A stretch of 64,000 nt of DNA, taken from positions 124,001-188,000 of the forward strand of contig CBDDBK010000003.1 in assembly GCA_965225715.1 (NCBI GenBank), read 5' to 3'. A program made the translations under genes and the position numbers. Positions 8,132 to 17,402 of this stretch are shown in pieces. Numbering within the stretch: the first letter of the stretch is position 1; every line of letters begins with the position of its first letter. The notes below the pieces were generated by a model that saw only the letters and a list, made by a program, of their open reading frames with translations, ran no database searches and was not told where the DNA came from. Source of the DNA: CBDDBK01 sp965225715 (GTDB lineage Bacteria; Bacteroidota; Bacteroidia; Cytophagales; Flammeovirgaceae).

Positions 8132-10669
8132 ATGAATGCTAATTTTTCCAGTCGAATTAAACAAGTTATTAAGCTTAGTAGGGAAGAGGCTTTACGTTTA
8201 GGGCACGATCAGATTAGTTCAGAACATTTGTTATTGGGTATTTTAAAAGAAGGAGATAATAAAGCAGCCCAAATAATTTCTAAACTAAGTCTTAATTTAA
8301 AAAAGATTAAAATTGAAATTGAGAATATTTGTCAAAAAGTAGTCTATAAAAAAATTCATGTAAAAGATATTGCTAGTATTCAATTAACAAAACAATCAGA
8401 AAAAATTTTAAAAATAACATACTTGGAAGCTAAAATCTTTCATTCAGAAACAGTACATACAGAACATTTGCTTTTATCAATTTTGAGAGATATTAATAGC
8501 ATAGCTTCTCAAATACTTTCTAAATTTGATATTACTTATGACATTGTAAAAGAGGCACTTGAAAATAATAATGAATTTGATATTATTTCTAAAGAAGAAG
8601 ACGATCTTGAGGAAGAACAAGGACGTTTTGTTGAACGATCGCCCTACAGTAATCAGAAAGGAAAACAAAAAACATCTACACCCGTATTAGATAATTTTGG
8701 TCGCGACTTAAGTTTATTAGCTTTTGAAGGTAAATTAGATCCTATTATAGGTCGTGAAAAAGAAATTGAAAGAGTAGCTCAAATTTTAAGCCGTCGTAAA
8801 AAAAATAACCCTATTTTGGTGGGAGAACCTGGTGTTGGAAAAACAGCGATAGTTGAAGGTTTAGCTTTAAAAATTTTACAACGAAAAGTGCCTCGTACTC
8901 TATTTGATAAGAGAGTCATTACTTTAGATTTAGCTTCTTTAGTAGCAGGTACAAAATACAGAGGGCAATTTGAAGAACGTATGAAAGCAGTTATTAATGA
9001 GCTGCAGAAGACAACTGATATTATTCTATTTATCGATGAAATTCATACAATTATAGGTGCTGGCGGTGCCTCTGGTTCTTTAGATGCTTCTAATATATTT
9101 AAACCTCCTTTATCACGAGGAGAAATTCAATGTATAGGTGCAACAACTTTAGATGAGTACAGGCAATATATAGAAAAAGATGGGGCTTTAGCTCGTCGTT
9201 TTCAAATGATTACAGTAGAAGAAACATCTTTAAATGAAACTATTCAAATTCTCAACAATATCAAAGATAAATATGAAATCCACCACAGTGTAACCTATAC
9301 TCCTCAAGCTTTAGAGGCTTGTGCTAAACTCGCTGATAGGTATGTAAGCGATCGTTTTTTCCCAGATAAAGCTTTAGATCTTTTGGATGAAGCTGGCTCA
9401 AGAGTACACCTAAGAAATATTGTGGTTCCCAAAAAAATAGAAGAGTTAGAATCAAAAATAGAAACCATTCAAATTGAAAAAAATAAGGTTATTAAAAACC
9501 AAATGTTTGAAGAAGCAGCTCATCTAAGAGATAAAGAACGAGATTTAGAAAGTATGAGGCAAGAAGCTATAGAAGAGTGGTCAAGTAAAAGCGAAAAATC
9601 TATTTATCCTGTAAAAGAAGAAGATGTTGCTGTTACAGTATCTATGATGACAGGTATTCCAGTTACTAAAGTAACTCAAAAAGAAATTACTAAACTGGTT
9701 AATATGGATAAAATATTAGGTAAAAAAGTTATAGGTCAAGATGATGCTATTGCTAAATTAGTAAAAGCTATTAAGCGGAATAGAGTAGGATTAAAAGATC
9801 CTAAAAAACCAATAGGAACATTTATTTTTCTTGGTCCGACAGGCGTTGGAAAGACAGAACTTGCCAAAACTCTTTCCAATCATCTTTTTGATAAAGAAGA
9901 TAGCCTCATTCGAATGGATATGAGTGAATACATGGAAAAATTTACAGTTTCACGATTAGTTGGCGCCCCTCCTGGTTATGTTGGGTATGAAGAAGGTGGA
10001 CAACTAACTGAGAAAGTAAGGCGTAAACCTTATAGTGTAATTTTATTAGATGAAATCGAAAAAGCACATCCAGATATTTTTAATGTTTTACTTCAAATTT
10101 TAGATGATGGTATTTTGACTGATAGTTTAGGACGAATTGTCAACTTCAGTAATACGATTATAATTATGACTTCTAATGTTGGAGTTAAAAATATAAAAGA
10201 TTTTGGAGCAGGTATTGGTTTTTTAGCTGATGCTAAAAAAGAAAATATGGAAGGAATATTAAAAGACACTATTGAAAAATCTTTAAAGCAAACTTTTTCT
10301 CCTGAATTTATTAATAGATTAGATGATATTATTATTTTTAATACTCTAACAACTGACAATATTAATAAAATTATTGAAATAGCTTTAGGGCAGCTTTATG
10401 CACGGATTCATAAACTTGGTTTTAAAATTAAAGTTAGTAAAGCCGTTAAAATTTATTTATCAGAAAAAGGCTTTGACCCTCAATATGGCGCTAGACCTTT
10501 AAATAGAGCCATTCAAAAATATATAGAAAATCCTCTTGCTGATGAACTTTTAAAACACAATTCTTTAGATATAGATACTTTTACTATTGATTATAATAAA
10601 AAAATAGATGCAATCAAAATTAGAGCAAGTAAAGCTATACCAAGAAAAAGAAAACAGGTAGTTAAATAA
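8132..10669 (+). CDS. clpC: ATP-dependent Clp protease ATP-binding subunit ClpC
   Basis: An 845-residue Hsp100 unfoldase with two Clp-N repeats (about 1-145), AAA module 1 with Walker A GEPGVGKT near residue 231 and a Walker B region FIDEIH near 300, a UVR motif in the middle domain (about 450-470), and AAA module 2 with GPTGVGKT near 567. The IGF loop in GAGIGF near 693 is the ClpP-docking signature. ClpC feeds unfolded proteins to ClpP (family knowledge). One oddity is PPLSRG where most homologues have PALARG. It is monocistronic, and no clpP or mcsAB lies nearby. Confidence 0.95.
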   Translation: MNANFSSRIKQVIKLSREEALRLGHDQISSEHLLLGILKEGDNKAAQIISKLSLNLKKIKIEIENICQKVVYKKIHVKDIASIQLTKQSEKILKITYLEAKIFHSETVHTEHLLLSILRDINSIASQILSKFDITYDIVKEALENNNEFDIISKEEDDLEEEQGRFVERSPYSNQKGKQKTSTPVLDNFGRDLSLLAFEGKLDPIIGREKEIERVAQILSRRKKNNPILVGEPGVGKTAIVEGLALKILQRKVPRTLFDKRVITLDLASLVAGTKYRGQFEERMKAVINELQKTTDIILFIDEIHTIIGAGGASGSLDASNIFKPPLSRGEIQCIGATTLDEYRQYIEKDGALARRFQMITVEETSLNETIQILNNIKDKYEIHHSVTYTPQALEACAKLADRYVSDRFFPDKALDLLDEAGSRVHLRNIVVPKKIEELESKIETIQIEKNKVIKNQMFEEAAHLRDKERDLESMRQEAIEEWSSKSEKSIYPVKEEDVAVTVSMMTGIPVTKVTQKEITKLVNMDKILGKKVIGQDDAIAKLVKAIKRNRVGLKDPKKPIGTFIFLGPTGVGKTELAKTLSNHLFDKEDSLIRMDMSEYMEKFTVSRLVGAPPGYVGYEEGGQLTEKVRRKPYSVILLDEIEKAHPDIFNVLLQILDDGILTDSLGRIVNFSNTIIIMTSNVGVKNIKDFGAGIGFLADAKKENMEGILKDTIEKSLKQTFSPEFINRLDDIIIFNTLTTDNINKIIEIALGQLYARIHKLGFKIKVSKAVKIYLSEKGFDPQYGARPLNRAIQKYIENPLADELLKHNSLDIDTFTIDYNKKIDAIKIRASKAIPRKRKQVVK

Positions 10670-10774
10670 TCTAAAATAGTTGTTATATTCAAATAAAGTT
10701 GAAACTAATAATTGTCATAAGACTTAAATTAAGTAACTGATATTTAGTAGCCATATTATTAAAAGTTAAAAGGT

Positions 10775-10815
10775 TAAAAATAAATTACCGTTGTTTAACA
10801 TAAAACTTTAAACAA
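10775..10815 (-). repeat. Stranded copy of the 3' end of the 12542 gene (array scar)
   Basis: On the minus strand this reads as the last codons of the gene ending at 12542 (product ending LEFYVKQR), followed by its AACC-rich trailer. The same block recurs at about 11358-11410 and 11930-11980. It marks the edge of a tandem-duplication unit. Here no lipoprotein follows, which suggests that a fourth unit was lost. Confidence 0.65.
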
Positions 10816-10816
10816 G

Positions 10817-10851
10817 TAAAAAGCCTCCGAAAAGTTTAACCTTTCCGGAGG
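10817..10851 (-). terminator. Rho-independent terminator of lipoprotein gene A
   Basis: The minus strand reads CCTCCGGAAAGG, a TTAAAC loop region, then CTTTTCGGAGG followed by CTTTTTAC. The GC-rich hairpin and short T-run lie just after the stop codon. It is repeated after each gene of the array. Confidence 0.8.
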
Positions 10852-10865
10852 ATACTTAAACGGGA

Positions 10866-11351
10866 CTACTCGTTTATGCGGGTGAGTGTGATAGTAGTTC
10901 TTATACTTGTTGGCTCACTTGTCAAAATAAACTGATTATTATTTATCTTCTCGGCAACATATTGACCAGCTATATCAGGTATTAGAAAAGGATCATAAAT
11001 TCCATCTGAATACCGTTCCTGAATATCAAGAATACCTGTTAAATTACGTGTGCCTATAGATAAGTTAGGTGCATAAGTAAACGAGTAATCTTTCTCTTGA
11101 TAGTGTTGAACAGCTTGACAGTAATCATTTGATTGTCCCTGCACAAAGTTATCACAAGCCAAAAATTCAAGTGTTCCAACATTTGTCAAAATAGATGTTG
11201 AATCTTTACTAAAAAACTCTCTTTTTATTTCGTCTACTGTCCAAATCCCTTTTAATTCATTGATAAGGGGTTGGGGATGAGGAGGTGTATCATTACAAGT
11301 CCACAGTACAAATCCTGATAATACCGTAAATAAAAAATGTCTTATTTTCAT
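10866..11351 (-). CDS. Small secreted lipoprotein-like protein, copy A of tandem array
   Basis: A 161-residue protein with a hydrophobic N-terminus and a cysteine at the end of it (FVLWTC, an atypical lipobox), then PQPLINELKGIWTVDEIKRE, TLEFLACDN and a C-terminal LTRINE. I do not recognise a named family; the pattern of GxWxxxEI followed by beta-rich sequence is reminiscent of lipocalin-like lipoproteins (weak inference). It is almost identical to copy C (12032-12511) apart from the last third and only distantly similar to copy B. It has its own terminator. A location in the outer membrane or periplasm is likely. Confidence 0.75.
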   Translation of the reverse strand: MKIRHFLFTVLSGFVLWTCNDTPPHPQPLINELKGIWTVDEIKREFFSKDSTSILTNVGTLEFLACDNFVQGQSNDYCQAVQHYQEKDYSFTYAPNLSIGTRNLTGILDIQERYSDGIYDPFLIPDIAGQYVAEKINNNQFILTSEPTSIRTTITLTRINE

Positions 11352-11413
11352 TGTTCTTAAATTTAAAGGGTTAAAAATAAATTACCCTTGTTTAACATAA
11401 AACTCTAAACAAG

Positions 11414-11448
11414 TAAAAAGCCTCCGAAAAGTTTAACCTTTCCGGAGG
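11414..11448 (-). terminator. Rho-independent terminator of lipoprotein gene B
   Basis: Same CCTCCG/CGGAGG hairpin with a short T-run as after the other two lipoprotein genes. The sequence is virtually identical although the upstream coding regions have diverged. Confidence 0.8.
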
Positions 11449-11462
11449 ATACTTAAACGAGA

Positions 11463-11918
11463 CTACTCGTTTATGCGGGTAAGCATAGCTGTAGTTAAAT
11501 AAAGAGAATTATAATCATAAGATAAAATAAACTGATTAGCTCCTTTTTGCTCTATTGAATAGACATTAGAATTAATCCTTAAAGGATCCTCATTTTTAAA
11601 AGGCTCTCTAAATACTAAAGACCCTATAAGACCAGATCTCTGATTCAAAAAAGGCCTATAATCATAAAGACGTACTGTATCATAGGTATAAATAGCTTGA
11701 CAATATTTATTATCATAAACATCAGTATCACAAACCAAAAATTCAAGTGTTCCAGCCTCAGTAAGGATAGATATTGAATCTCTTGTATAATAATCTCTTT
11801 TTATTTCGTCTATAGTCCAGCTACCTCGTAAAGCATCGGCTAAAGGTTGTGGGTCTGGAAAAGAATCACAACCTAAAATTACGATTAGAAGTGTTATAAA
11901 CAATGTTATATTTCTCAT
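11463..11918 (-). CDS. Small lipoprotein, copy B of tandem array
   Basis: A 151-residue paralogue of copies A and C with a textbook signal-peptidase II site (LLIVILGC, residues about 9-16). It then has PQPLADALRGSWTIDEIKRD, TLEFLVCD and the shared C-terminal LTRINE. The core framework (GxWTIDEIKR, SxSILTxxGTLEFLxCD, YCQA) is conserved with A and C, but the body has diverged strongly. Flanking sequence and terminator are nearly identical to those of A and C. Function unknown. Confidence 0.8.
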   Translation of the reverse strand: MRNITLFITLLIVILGCDSFPDPQPLADALRGSWTIDEIKRDYYTRDSISILTEAGTLEFLVCDTDVYDNKYCQAIYTYDTVRLYDYRPFLNQRSGLIGSLVFREPFKNEDPLRINSNVYSIEQKGANQFILSYDYNSLYLTTAMLTRINE

Positions 11919-11983
11919 TTTACTAAAAATTTAAAGGGTTAAAAATTAAATTACCGTTGTTTAACATAAAACTCTAAACAAGT

Positions 11984-12017
11984 AAAAAGCCTCCGAAAAG
12001 TTTAACCTTTCCGGAGG
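11984..12017 (-). terminator. Rho-independent terminator of lipoprotein gene C
   Basis: Third copy of the CCTCCG/CGGAGG hairpin with a short T-run on the minus strand, directly downstream of the stop codon of copy C. Confidence 0.8.
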
Positions 12018-12031
12018 ATACTTAAACGAGA

Positions 12032-12511
12032 CTACTCGTTTATGCGGGTGAGTGTAATGGTTTTTATTGTACTATAACCTCCTTCTGAAAAGATAAATTG
12101 ATTATCATTTATCTTTTCAGCAGTATATTGGCCTATTCGCCCTATTATGAAAAACTCTTTATTTTCAGATAAATTTTCTTGAATATCAAGAATACCTGTT
12201 AAATTACGTGTGCCTATAGATAAGTTAGGTGCATAAGTAAACGGGTAATCTTTCCCTTGATAGCGTTGAACAGCTTGACAGTAATCATTTGATTGTCCCT
12301 GCACAAAGTTATCACAAGCCAAAAATTCAAGTGTTCCAACATTTGTCAAAACAGATATCGAATCTTTACTAAAAAACTCTTTTTTTATTTCATTCACTGT
12401 CCAAATCCCTTTTAATTCATTGATAAGGGGTTGGGGATGAGGAGGTGTATCATTACAAGTCCACAGTACAAATCCTGATAATACCGTAAATAAAAAATGT
12501 CTTATTTTCAT
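12032..12511 (-). CDS. Small secreted lipoprotein-like protein, copy C of tandem array
   Basis: A 159-residue near-duplicate of copy A: the first roughly 110 residues differ at only a few positions and the divergence sits near residues 115-150. It has the same N-terminus with WTC, a GIWTVNEIKKE segment and the LTRINE ending. It is the first array member after the upstream hypothetical gene, with only 30 bp between the stop at 12542 and its start at 12511, so it is probably cotranscribed with that gene. Function unknown. Confidence 0.75.
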   Translation of the reverse strand: MKIRHFLFTVLSGFVLWTCNDTPPHPQPLINELKGIWTVNEIKKEFFSKDSISVLTNVGTLEFLACDNFVQGQSNDYCQAVQRYQGKDYPFTYAPNLSIGTRNLTGILDIQENLSENKEFFIIGRIGQYTAEKINDNQFIFSEGGYSTIKTITLTRINE

Positions 12512-12541
12512 TGTTCTTAAATTTAAAGGGTTAAAAATAAA

Positions 12542-13210
12542 TTACCGTTGTTTAACATAAAACTCTAAAGTGCCTGTATTGTATTTATAGCCTTCGCCAT
12601 TGGCATCATCGCAATATTCCACCACACTTTCTCCGAGTAATTCTCTGACCCGAGGTGCCTTGAGCTTAAATTCTGGATCTAAACCAGGTACTTTTACCCC
12701 AAAAATTTTAAATGCAGGTGTTTTTACTTTAAATTCAACATCAACACCTCGGTCAATTTCTATCCAGGTATATTGCATAAAATCACCTTGGGTTTCTCTA
12801 TCAAAAGTAATTATTTCTACATTAATATTACGCCATATCGGGTAGTTGGGTTTAAAAAGACGCGCCTTTCTAAACTGTTTTCTTTTACCCCATATTTCTT
12901 TATGAAGTGGTTTTGTTTTTTCAGTTGGATCTGATTCAGAATCATCTAAATAAAGCGTATAAACTTCTAATTCAAGTGCCCCTTTCCACCAGGGTTCTGC
13001 TTTTCTTAGAGAGTGCATATCTAAAAACTTAACTCTTACTAATTCCTCTTTCGTATTTTTACAATCCCTATCACACTCGCAAAGCGGATTAGGGGCTGGA
13101 GGAAGAGGCGAGACTGGGTTTCCACCAGTAGTATGACAACCATAAGTCGCTAAATCCGTTCTTTTGTAGTATGAATAGTCTTCAGTAACATGGTTAGGGT
13201 AAAGCATCAT
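12542..13210 (-). CDS. Hypothetical protein, probably the C-terminal half of a split secreted protein
   Basis: A 222-residue protein with no signal peptide. It begins at an ATGATG that overlaps the end of the upstream ORF by 17 bp. It contains a PEPW-like segment (KAEPWWKGALELEVYTL), a Cys-rich CECDRDCKN and a repeated V(K)VPGLDPEFKLKAP region. The content looks like the second half of the secreted Bacteroidota proteins whose first half resembles the ORF at 13194-13985. Either a frameshift split one gene of roughly 480 codons or the two are translationally coupled. No named family is claimed. Confidence 0.6.
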   Translation of the reverse strand: MMLYPNHVTEDYSYYKRTDLATYGCHTTGGNPVSPLPPAPNPLCECDRDCKNTKEELVRVKFLDMHSLRKAEPWWKGALELEVYTLYLDDSESDPTEKTKPLHKEIWGKRKQFRKARLFKPNYPIWRNINVEIITFDRETQGDFMQYTWIEIDRGVDVEFKVKTPAFKIFGVKVPGLDPEFKLKAPRVRELLGESVVEYCDDANGEGYKYNTGTLEFYVKQR

Positions 13211-13985
13211 CGCAAAGTTCTATAGGGCCTATAGTAAGATTGGATGTAGTATTGGTCTTTCGGGAATTAGCCGAACTAGTATTGGGTACAACAATGAGTC
13301 TCTCATTCTCGCTTACCACAATAACCAATCTATCCGGCTCATTTTGAGCATCTAACTGATAACTTTTACCCTTGCTATCGTAAGCGGTGATAAATTGAGT
13401 CGTTGTTTCATCATGCTCTGAAGGTACAAAAGCGACAAGAGGTTCATGTGTTTCAATATTCCAATTTTCAGCTGAATCATGTTCAAGCTGTGGGATAGAC
13501 ACCTGAATGAGCGGATAAAGTACTTGCAAAGAATCGATAAAAGCTTGCAGTTCACCTGTGCTGGCATAATATCTTTTACCCTTAGGCGTTCCGGCAAGAA
13601 CATCTATAAAACTTTGGCGTAGAGGATTACCCCTTGCATTGGCTTGGCTGATTTCCAATTCTTTATTTTTCATTTTATCGAAAAGAATGTCATAATCACC
13701 ATCAAATTGTTTGGAAGCTTCTGCTTTTACAAACTGTCTGACTTCAGCTATGTCCATAGAGCCAGCCAACATCTGTGCTAACTTATCAGCCATAGCCGTT
13801 TTGGCTATGTCCGCATCTGTACTTAGGCTTGTTTGCGTTTCACCTTTACCAACTAATTCAGAAGGAAACTCCGCTTCATTGCTTGTCAGTGGCTCGCACT
13901 CGTCAAGCATCAGAATCATAAATGTAGCTAATAGAAAAGCCGATACCGTAGTATAAACTGATCTTCTTTTTAAAAATTTAAACAT
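13194..13985 (-). CDS. Secreted hypothetical protein, probably the N-terminal half of a split gene
   Basis: A 263-residue protein with an N-terminal hydrophobic segment (residues about 9-28, after FLKRRSVYTT) consistent with export. It then has an acidic, Ala-rich helical region and a NEPDRLVIVVSENERLIVV segment near residue 225. It stops (LCDDALP) 17 bp into the next ORF. The pattern of a long helical N-part followed by a VVSENER strand and then, in the next frame, an EPWWKG segment suggests that both ORFs were once one protein. No enzyme motif is visible. Confidence 0.6.
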   Translation of the reverse strand: MFKFLKRRSVYTTVSAFLLATFMILMLDECEPLTSNEAEFPSELVGKGETQTSLSTDADIAKTAMADKLAQMLAGSMDIAEVRQFVKAEASKQFDGDYDILFDKMKNKELEISQANARGNPLRQSFIDVLAGTPKGKRYYASTGELQAFIDSLQVLYPLIQVSIPQLEHDSAENWNIETHEPLVAFVPSEHDETTTQFITAYDSKGKSYQLDAQNEPDRLVIVVSENERLIVVPNTSSANSRKTNTTSNLTIGPIELCDDALP

Positions 13986-14435
13986 AATATAACATTTTGA
14001 AATTTAAACAATTAGTAAATAAATAAAACCGATTTATACATTTATAAATCAAGTTTAGTCTTCTATCTTATCGTCATTTCAATACTCTTTTCTATTTTGA
14101 ATAAAAAAACAAGTTTAAAAAATTTTAAACTCTTTTGAAAGGCTATTTTCATAACGACAATCAAGAAACTCTAAACATTCAAAAAATATCTTTCAGTAGA
14201 ATTGAAAGAATAGGAACCAATTTAGAAAAAAAAAAAAATAGAAAAGCAAATTTTTTTTGGTTTTTTTTATTGAGGTTTGAAAAAAAACTTAAATTCTAAA
14301 AATAGAAAAGCCTAATCTTTTTTAATTTTGAAGGTTATTAAGGCTTATAGGTCTATTTTTGATTTTAAGAATCAATTTTGATGTATTTCATCGTTAATCT
14401 AATTTTTTTACTTATAATTTAAGGTCGGTACGCTG
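13986..14435. other. 450-bp spacer, poly-A/T tracts only
   Basis: Region between the divergent 13985 gene and recR. It holds long A and T runs around 14228-14270 and no ORF, RNA or recognisable repeat. It presumably contains two promoters. Confidence 0.5.
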
Positions 14436-15035
14436 GTGAATTACCCAAGTTTTTTCCAAGAAGCATTAGATGAATTAAGCAAACTACCTAGTATTGGCAA
14501 AAAAACAGCTTCTCGTTTACTTTTTCATTTGATAAAAAAAGAAGAAAACTATACGAATAGTCTAACAAAAGCCCTTATAAATTTAAGAAAAAATATAAAA
14601 TACTGTAGACGGTGTTATAATTTATCTGATGGAGAGTTTTGTTCTATCTGTTCGAATATCAAACGAAATAAAAGTTTAATTTGTATAGTTGCTAATATTA
14701 CCGATTTATTTGCTGTTGAAAATACCCAACAATATCAAGGTGTATATCATGTTTTAGGCGGACTCATTTCGCCTATTGAAGGGGTAGGACCTGATGATTT
14801 GCAGATAAATAAATTGCTTGAAAGGTTAGAAAGTGAAGATGTTAAAGAACTTATTTTTGCCCTTAGTGCAACTATGACAGGAGAAACAACAACCTATTAT
14901 ATTTCTCAAAAAGTAAAAGGGAAAAATTTGATATTGAGCCGTATATCTAAAGGTGTTTCGGTAGGTCATGAACTTGAATATACCGATGAGACAACCTTAG
15001 GAAGAAGCCTTTTAGAGCGAGTAACTTATCATTAA
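14436..15035 (+). CDS. recR: Recombination mediator RecR
   Basis: A 199-residue protein of standard length. It has an N-terminal helix-hairpin-helix (LSKLPSIGKKTASRLLFHL), a C4 zinc finger (CRRC near residue 56 and CSIC near 69), then a Toprim domain with the family's EGVGPDDL and TTTYYI segments. With RecF and RecO it loads RecA at gaps (family knowledge). The start is GTG at 14436; no in-frame ATG gives the expected N-terminus. It lies 55 bp before the mutase gene and may be cotranscribed with it. Confidence 0.95.
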   Translation: MNYPSFFQEALDELSKLPSIGKKTASRLLFHLIKKEENYTNSLTKALINLRKNIKYCRRCYNLSDGEFCSICSNIKRNKSLICIVANITDLFAVENTQQYQGVYHVLGGLISPIEGVGPDDLQINKLLERLESEDVKELIFALSATMTGETTTYYISQKVKGKNLILSRISKGVSVGHELEYTDETTLGRSLLERVTYH

Positions 15036-15090
15036 TTTGGTATCTTTTTTCATAATTCTTAATTATCAATAGCTTATACTTTTTAATCAT

Positions 15091-17268
15091 ATGCGAGAAA
15101 GAATAAAAAATACGCCTTTTAAAGTTCTTAATAAGACTTTTGGTAAAAATGTAGAACCTTTAAAAAGAGATCGAGTTTGGCAGAGTGATGAAAAGATAGA
15201 TATAAAGTCAATTTATACCAAATCTGATCTTAAAGGTATTCAACATCTAAATTTTATGTCAGGTATTCCGCCCTATCTTAGCGGTCCTTATCCGACTATG
15301 TACAGAACACGGCCCTGGACAATACGCCAGTATGCAGGTTTTAGCACTGCAGAAAAATCCAATGCTTTTTATCGTAAAAATCTGGCTTCGGGACAAAAAG
15401 GCTTATCGGTAGCTTTTGATTTGCCAACCCACAGAGGTTATGATTCTGACCACCCTCGTGTTTTAGGAGATGTTGGTAAGGCTGGTGTTGCTATAGATTC
15501 TATTCTAGATATGGCTATTTTATTCGATAAAATTCCCTTAGATAAAATGTCTGTTTCCATGACTATGAACGGGGCTGTTTTACCGATTATGGCTTTTTAT
15601 ATTTTATCGGCAGAAAGACAAGGAGTAACTCCAAACTTATTAACAGGTACTATTCAAAATGATATTCTTAAAGAATTTATGGTTCGTAATACATATATTT
15701 ATCCGCCTAGAGAAAGTATGTCTATCATAGCTGATATTTTTTCTTATACAGCTGAAAAAATGCCTCGTTTTAATTCTATTAGTATTAGTGGCTATCATAT
15801 TCAAGAAGCGGGTGGAACTAATGATATTGAATTGGCTTATACATTAGCTAATGGGCTCGAATATTTGAAAACAGGTCTAAAAGCAGGTTTAGACATAGAT
15901 ATTTTTGCTCCTCGCTTATCTTTTTTTTGGGGTATAGGCATGAATCACTTTATGGAAATTGCTAAACTACGAGCTGGTCGTTTATTATGGGCTAAAATAG
16001 TAAAAGAATTAGGGGCTAAAAATCCTAAATCTTTAGCATTAAGAACGCATTGTCAAACATCAGGTTGGTCTCTTAGTGCTCAAGATATTTTTAATAATGT
16101 TAGTCGAACCTGTATAGAAGCTTTATCGGCTATTTTTGGACATACACAATCTTTGCACACCAATGCTTTGGATGAAGCCATCGCCTTACCAAGTGATTTT
16201 TCGGCTAAAATAGCCCGAGATACTCAATTGTTTATCCAAAAAAATATGGGTATAACAGGTATCGTTGATCCTTGGGCTGGTAGTTATTATATTGAAAATT
16301 TGACTCAGCAACTTGCAGATCGTGCATGGAAACTTATCAAAGAAATAGAAAATTTAGGTGGTATGGCAAAAGCTATTGAAAAAGGTCTACCTAAATTACG
16401 TATAGAAGAAGCTGCTGCTTATAAACAGGCTCAAATTGATTTTAACCAAACAATTATTGTGGGTGTGAATCAATACCCAGTTGATAAAGAAGAAGACCTT
16501 GATTTTTTAGAAGTAGATACTAAAAATGTGTACAAAGCTCAAATTGAACGACTTAAACAAGTAAAAGCCAATAGAAATGAGTTAGAAGTTCAACAAAGCC
16601 TTTCAGCTCTAACTCGATGTGCTGAAGATAAAAAAACAAAAAATAAACCATCTAATATGGACAGTAACTTATTGGCTTTATCTATTAAAGCAGCAAGGAA
16701 ATATGCTACTTTAGGTGAAATATCCGAATCTATCGCCAAGGTATTTACACGTCATGAAGCTAATACTAAAGTAGTCAGTGGAGTTTATGCGCGTTTGGCT
16801 TCTGAAAATGACTATTACAAGAAAGCAAGCAAACTATGTCAAAAATTTATCACTTTAGATGGTCGTAGACCCAGAATTTTAGTTGCTAAAATGGGGCAAG
16901 ATGGACACGATAGAGGGGCTAAGGTTATTGCTACCAGTTTGTCGGATATAGGTTTTGATGTTGATATAGGAGCTCTATTTTTAACGCCTCAAGAAGTTGC
17001 TAATCAATCAGGTGAAAATGATGTTCATCTTATTGGCATATCAACTTTAGCAGCAGCCCATAAAACCTTAGTACCTGAATTAATAAAAGAATTGAAAAAG
17101 ATTCAAAGAGAGGATATAAAAATAATTGTCGGAGGCATTATTCCACCTAAAGATTATAAGTTTTTAAAGGATTTAGGTGTTTTAGGTGTTTTTGGACCGG
17201 GTACTGTGATTGCCAAAGCTGCTATCCATATTTTAGATAAGCTTATATTGAGTATAAAATCTGAATAA
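15091..17268 (+). CDS. mutB: Methylmalonyl-CoA mutase, large (catalytic) subunit
   Basis: A 725-residue protein. The N-terminal TIM barrel carries the CoA-binding TMYRTRPWTIRQYAGFS, FDLPTHRGYDSDHP and SVSMTMNGAVLPI. The C-terminal cobalamin domain carries the DGHDRG signature near residues 605-610, whose histidine is the lower B12 ligand. The enzyme interconverts succinyl-CoA and (R)-methylmalonyl-CoA (family knowledge). Bacteroidota normally carry the small subunit mutA directly upstream; here recR is upstream and no mutA is in the window. The enzyme needs B12, which may be imported. Confidence 0.95.
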   Translation: MRERIKNTPFKVLNKTFGKNVEPLKRDRVWQSDEKIDIKSIYTKSDLKGIQHLNFMSGIPPYLSGPYPTMYRTRPWTIRQYAGFSTAEKSNAFYRKNLASGQKGLSVAFDLPTHRGYDSDHPRVLGDVGKAGVAIDSILDMAILFDKIPLDKMSVSMTMNGAVLPIMAFYILSAERQGVTPNLLTGTIQNDILKEFMVRNTYIYPPRESMSIIADIFSYTAEKMPRFNSISISGYHIQEAGGTNDIELAYTLANGLEYLKTGLKAGLDIDIFAPRLSFFWGIGMNHFMEIAKLRAGRLLWAKIVKELGAKNPKSLALRTHCQTSGWSLSAQDIFNNVSRTCIEALSAIFGHTQSLHTNALDEAIALPSDFSAKIARDTQLFIQKNMGITGIVDPWAGSYYIENLTQQLADRAWKLIKEIENLGGMAKAIEKGLPKLRIEEAAAYKQAQIDFNQTIIVGVNQYPVDKEEDLDFLEVDTKNVYKAQIERLKQVKANRNELEVQQSLSALTRCAEDKKTKNKPSNMDSNLLALSIKAARKYATLGEISESIAKVFTRHEANTKVVSGVYARLASENDYYKKASKLCQKFITLDGRRPRILVAKMGQDGHDRGAKVIATSLSDIGFDVDIGALFLTPQEVANQSGENDVHLIGISTLAAAHKTLVPELIKELKKIQREDIKIIVGGIIPPKDYKFLKDLGVLGVFGPGTVIAKAAIHILDKLILSIKSE

Positions 17269-17306
17269 TTGTACAGATCAATTTTGGTTAAACATTTCAG
17301 AAGTTT

Positions 17307-17402
17307 TATAGTAACTTTACTTAAAAAAAGGATTTTGAAAGATTTAACTTATTGATAATAGAGTCTATATTTTATTTTTTTTGTGTCAAGTAAAAATTAT
17401 AA
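17307..17402 (+). repeat. Family A (TATAGT) intergenic repeat, partly decayed
   Basis: It begins TATAGTAACTTTACTTAAAA and carries the core GATTTAACTTATTGATAAT found in the copy at 23493-23580. The right terminus is degraded. It lies between the convergent mutB and lpxA genes. Confidence 0.6.

Noticed and set aside
13711..13956. Plus-strand ORFs antisense to the lipoprotein-locus genes
   Set aside because: They mirror the real minus-strand codons, with no start context or similarity.
14220..14275. Long A and T tracts before recR, considered as a promoter or bent-DNA origin element
   Set aside because: No DnaA-box cluster or iterons nearby and no gene context of an origin; the tracts are not exceptional at this base composition.
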